A stretch of 64,000 nucleotides of DNA from Poa pratensis (Eukaryota; Streptophyta; Magnoliopsida; Poales; Poaceae): positions 83,692,079 to 83,756,078 of the forward strand of contig CAMZMU010000034.1 of assembly GCA_947311845.1 (NCBI GenBank), read 5' to 3'. The notes below the pieces were generated by a model, which had not been told where the DNA came from, ran no database searches, and saw only the letters and a program-made list of their open reading frames with translations. Positions 63,102 through 64,000 of this stretch are shown in pieces. Made by a program: the position numbers and the translations under genes. Every line of letters begins with the position of its first letter. The stretch's first letter is position 1.

Positions 63102-64000
63102 TTATGCGTAGAAACGGCGCAGATGCGCAACGTTCCACGGATTGTGAGAGGGTTCGCCTGTCTTCGCGTGCTTCAGTCGATATGCACCTCCACCAAGGAC
63201 CTCCGTGATGATGAAGGGACCCTCCCATGGGGAAGCGAGCTTGTGCACCTTCTTTTGCTTCAGTCGAAGAACCAGGTCGCCAACGACGAAGGACCTGGTG
63301 CGCAGTCGACGGCTGTGGTAGTTGCGAAGGTCCTGCTGGTAAACAGCTGTGCGGGCTAAGGCCGTGTCGCGCGCCTCATCAAGCAAGTCGACTGCGTCTT
63401 CGAGTGCCTCTTCTGCGTCTTCTTCATTGTATGCTTCAACTCGTGGTGCGTTGAACCTTACGTCTGATGGCAGAATCGCCTCTGCACCGTAGACCATGAA
63501 GAATGGGGTGAACTGCGTAGAAGTGTTGGGAGTTGTGCGTAGGCTCCATAGCACAGACGGTAGTTCTTCGACCCAAGCACCTGCAGCTCTTTTGAGTGGC
63601 ACCAGGAGGCGCTTCTTGATCCCACTCGTCACAAGCCCATTGGCCTTTTCGACTTGGCCATTGGATTGCGGATGCGCCACGGATGCGTAGTTGAGCGTAA
63701 TGTCCTGCTCTTTGCAAAAGGTTTTGAACTCCTCAGCCGTGAAGTTTGTGCCGTTATCAGTGATGATACTGTTTGGGACACCGAAGCGATAGATGATGCT
63801 CTTTATGAAGTTGACTGCCGTAGTAGCAGTCGAATTTGTGATGGGGACCGCCTCGATCCACTTTGTGAACTTGTCGACTGCCACCAGTAGGTGAGTATGC
63901 CCGCCATGCGATGATTTTTTGAGTGGCCCAACCATATCGAGCCCCCATTGGGCGAAAGGCCAGGCCAGCGGTATAGTCTTCAACGCCGATGCGGGTGCGT
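63102..64000 (-). CDS. Gypsy pol, integrase part (runs off the window)
   Basis: The minus-strand frame is open to the window edge and ends at 63102. It shows the integrase core: WGLDMVGPLKKSSHGGHTHL, VAVDKFTKWIEAVP and IITDNGTNF for the Asp residues, and HPQSNGQVEKANG for the Glu. The C-terminal part follows (RTRSFVVGDLVLRLKQ, then KLASPWEGPFIITEVL and AYRLKHAKTGE, ending in HLRRFYA). The sequence is typical of Tat-lineage Gypsy elements of grasses. No break was found in about 298 codons, so this element is younger than the Copia or its gene escaped errors here. Protease, reverse transcriptase and RNase H must lie beyond 64000. Confidence 0.93.
   Translation of the reverse strand, partial: APASALKTIPLAWPFAQWGLDMVGPLKKSSHGGHTHLLVAVDKFTKWIEAVPITNSTATTAVNFIKSIIYRFGVPNSIITDNGTNFTAEEFKTFCKEQDITLNYASVAHPQSNGQVEKANGLVTSGIKKRLLVPLKRAAGAWVEELPSVLWSLRTTPNTSTQFTPFFMVYGAEAILPSDVRFNAPRVEAYNEEDAEEALEDAVDLLDEARDTALARTAVYQQDLRNYHSRRLRTRSFVVGDLVLRLKQKKVHKLASPWEGPFIITEVLGGGAYRLKHAKTGEPSHNPWNVAHLRRFYA

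Overview
The window is nuclear DNA of a grass, most likely a Pooideae relative of wheat, barley or oat. The genes are intron-bearing and GC-rich, and lie among CACTA, Mutator, hAT, PIF/Harbinger, Stowaway, Helitron, Copia and Tat-type Gypsy elements. No bacterial, viral or organellar blocks, tRNA genes or CRISPR arrays were seen.

Layout. 1-9.5 kb: an hAT element with 8-bp target duplications, a spliced gene for a small coiled-coil membrane protein, and a 518-bp foldback MULE with 9-bp duplications. 9.77-11.8 kb: the 3' end of a minus-strand Helitron followed by a spliced RPA70-like gene of the kind plant Helitrons carry. 12-23.6 kb: mostly gene-poor, with a broken TIM23-like gene, a second Helitron 3' end, a FAR1/FRS remnant, the C-terminus of a MYB/SANT-like protein and small MITEs. 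23.6-33.5 kb: a three-level nest, a PIF/Harbinger element split by a complete 7.96-kb Copia element (1.05-kb LTRs, 5-bp duplication CTCTT), itself holding a 1.39-kb CACTA element (duplication ACT). 33.7-50.6 kb is the host-gene island: a subtilase (minus), an F-box gene (plus) flanked by duplicated DNA, an SKIP19-like F-box/LRR gene (minus) whose intron holds a 1.29-kb MULE, and a trichome-birefringence-like (TBL) gene (minus) with a stop codon just before its GDS motif. 52.1-54.9 kb: a second non-autonomous CACTA element. 57-64 kb: the 3' part of a Tat/Grande-lineage Gypsy element, with integrase on the minus strand and a long multi-exon antisense reading frame on the plus strand.

Two points stand out. 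Both CACTA elements carry a 5S-rRNA-like block that keeps the box A and box C promoter motifs, near the same end and in the same orientation. Nearly every broken reading frame, in host genes and transposons alike, is explained by the loss of one base, and none needed a one-base gain. That suggests uncorrected long-read deletion errors at least as much as true pseudogenes. The TBL and TIM23-like stop codons are substitutions and are not explained this way.

All splice models were read by eye from donor and acceptor sites and reading phase. No alignment or database search was run.
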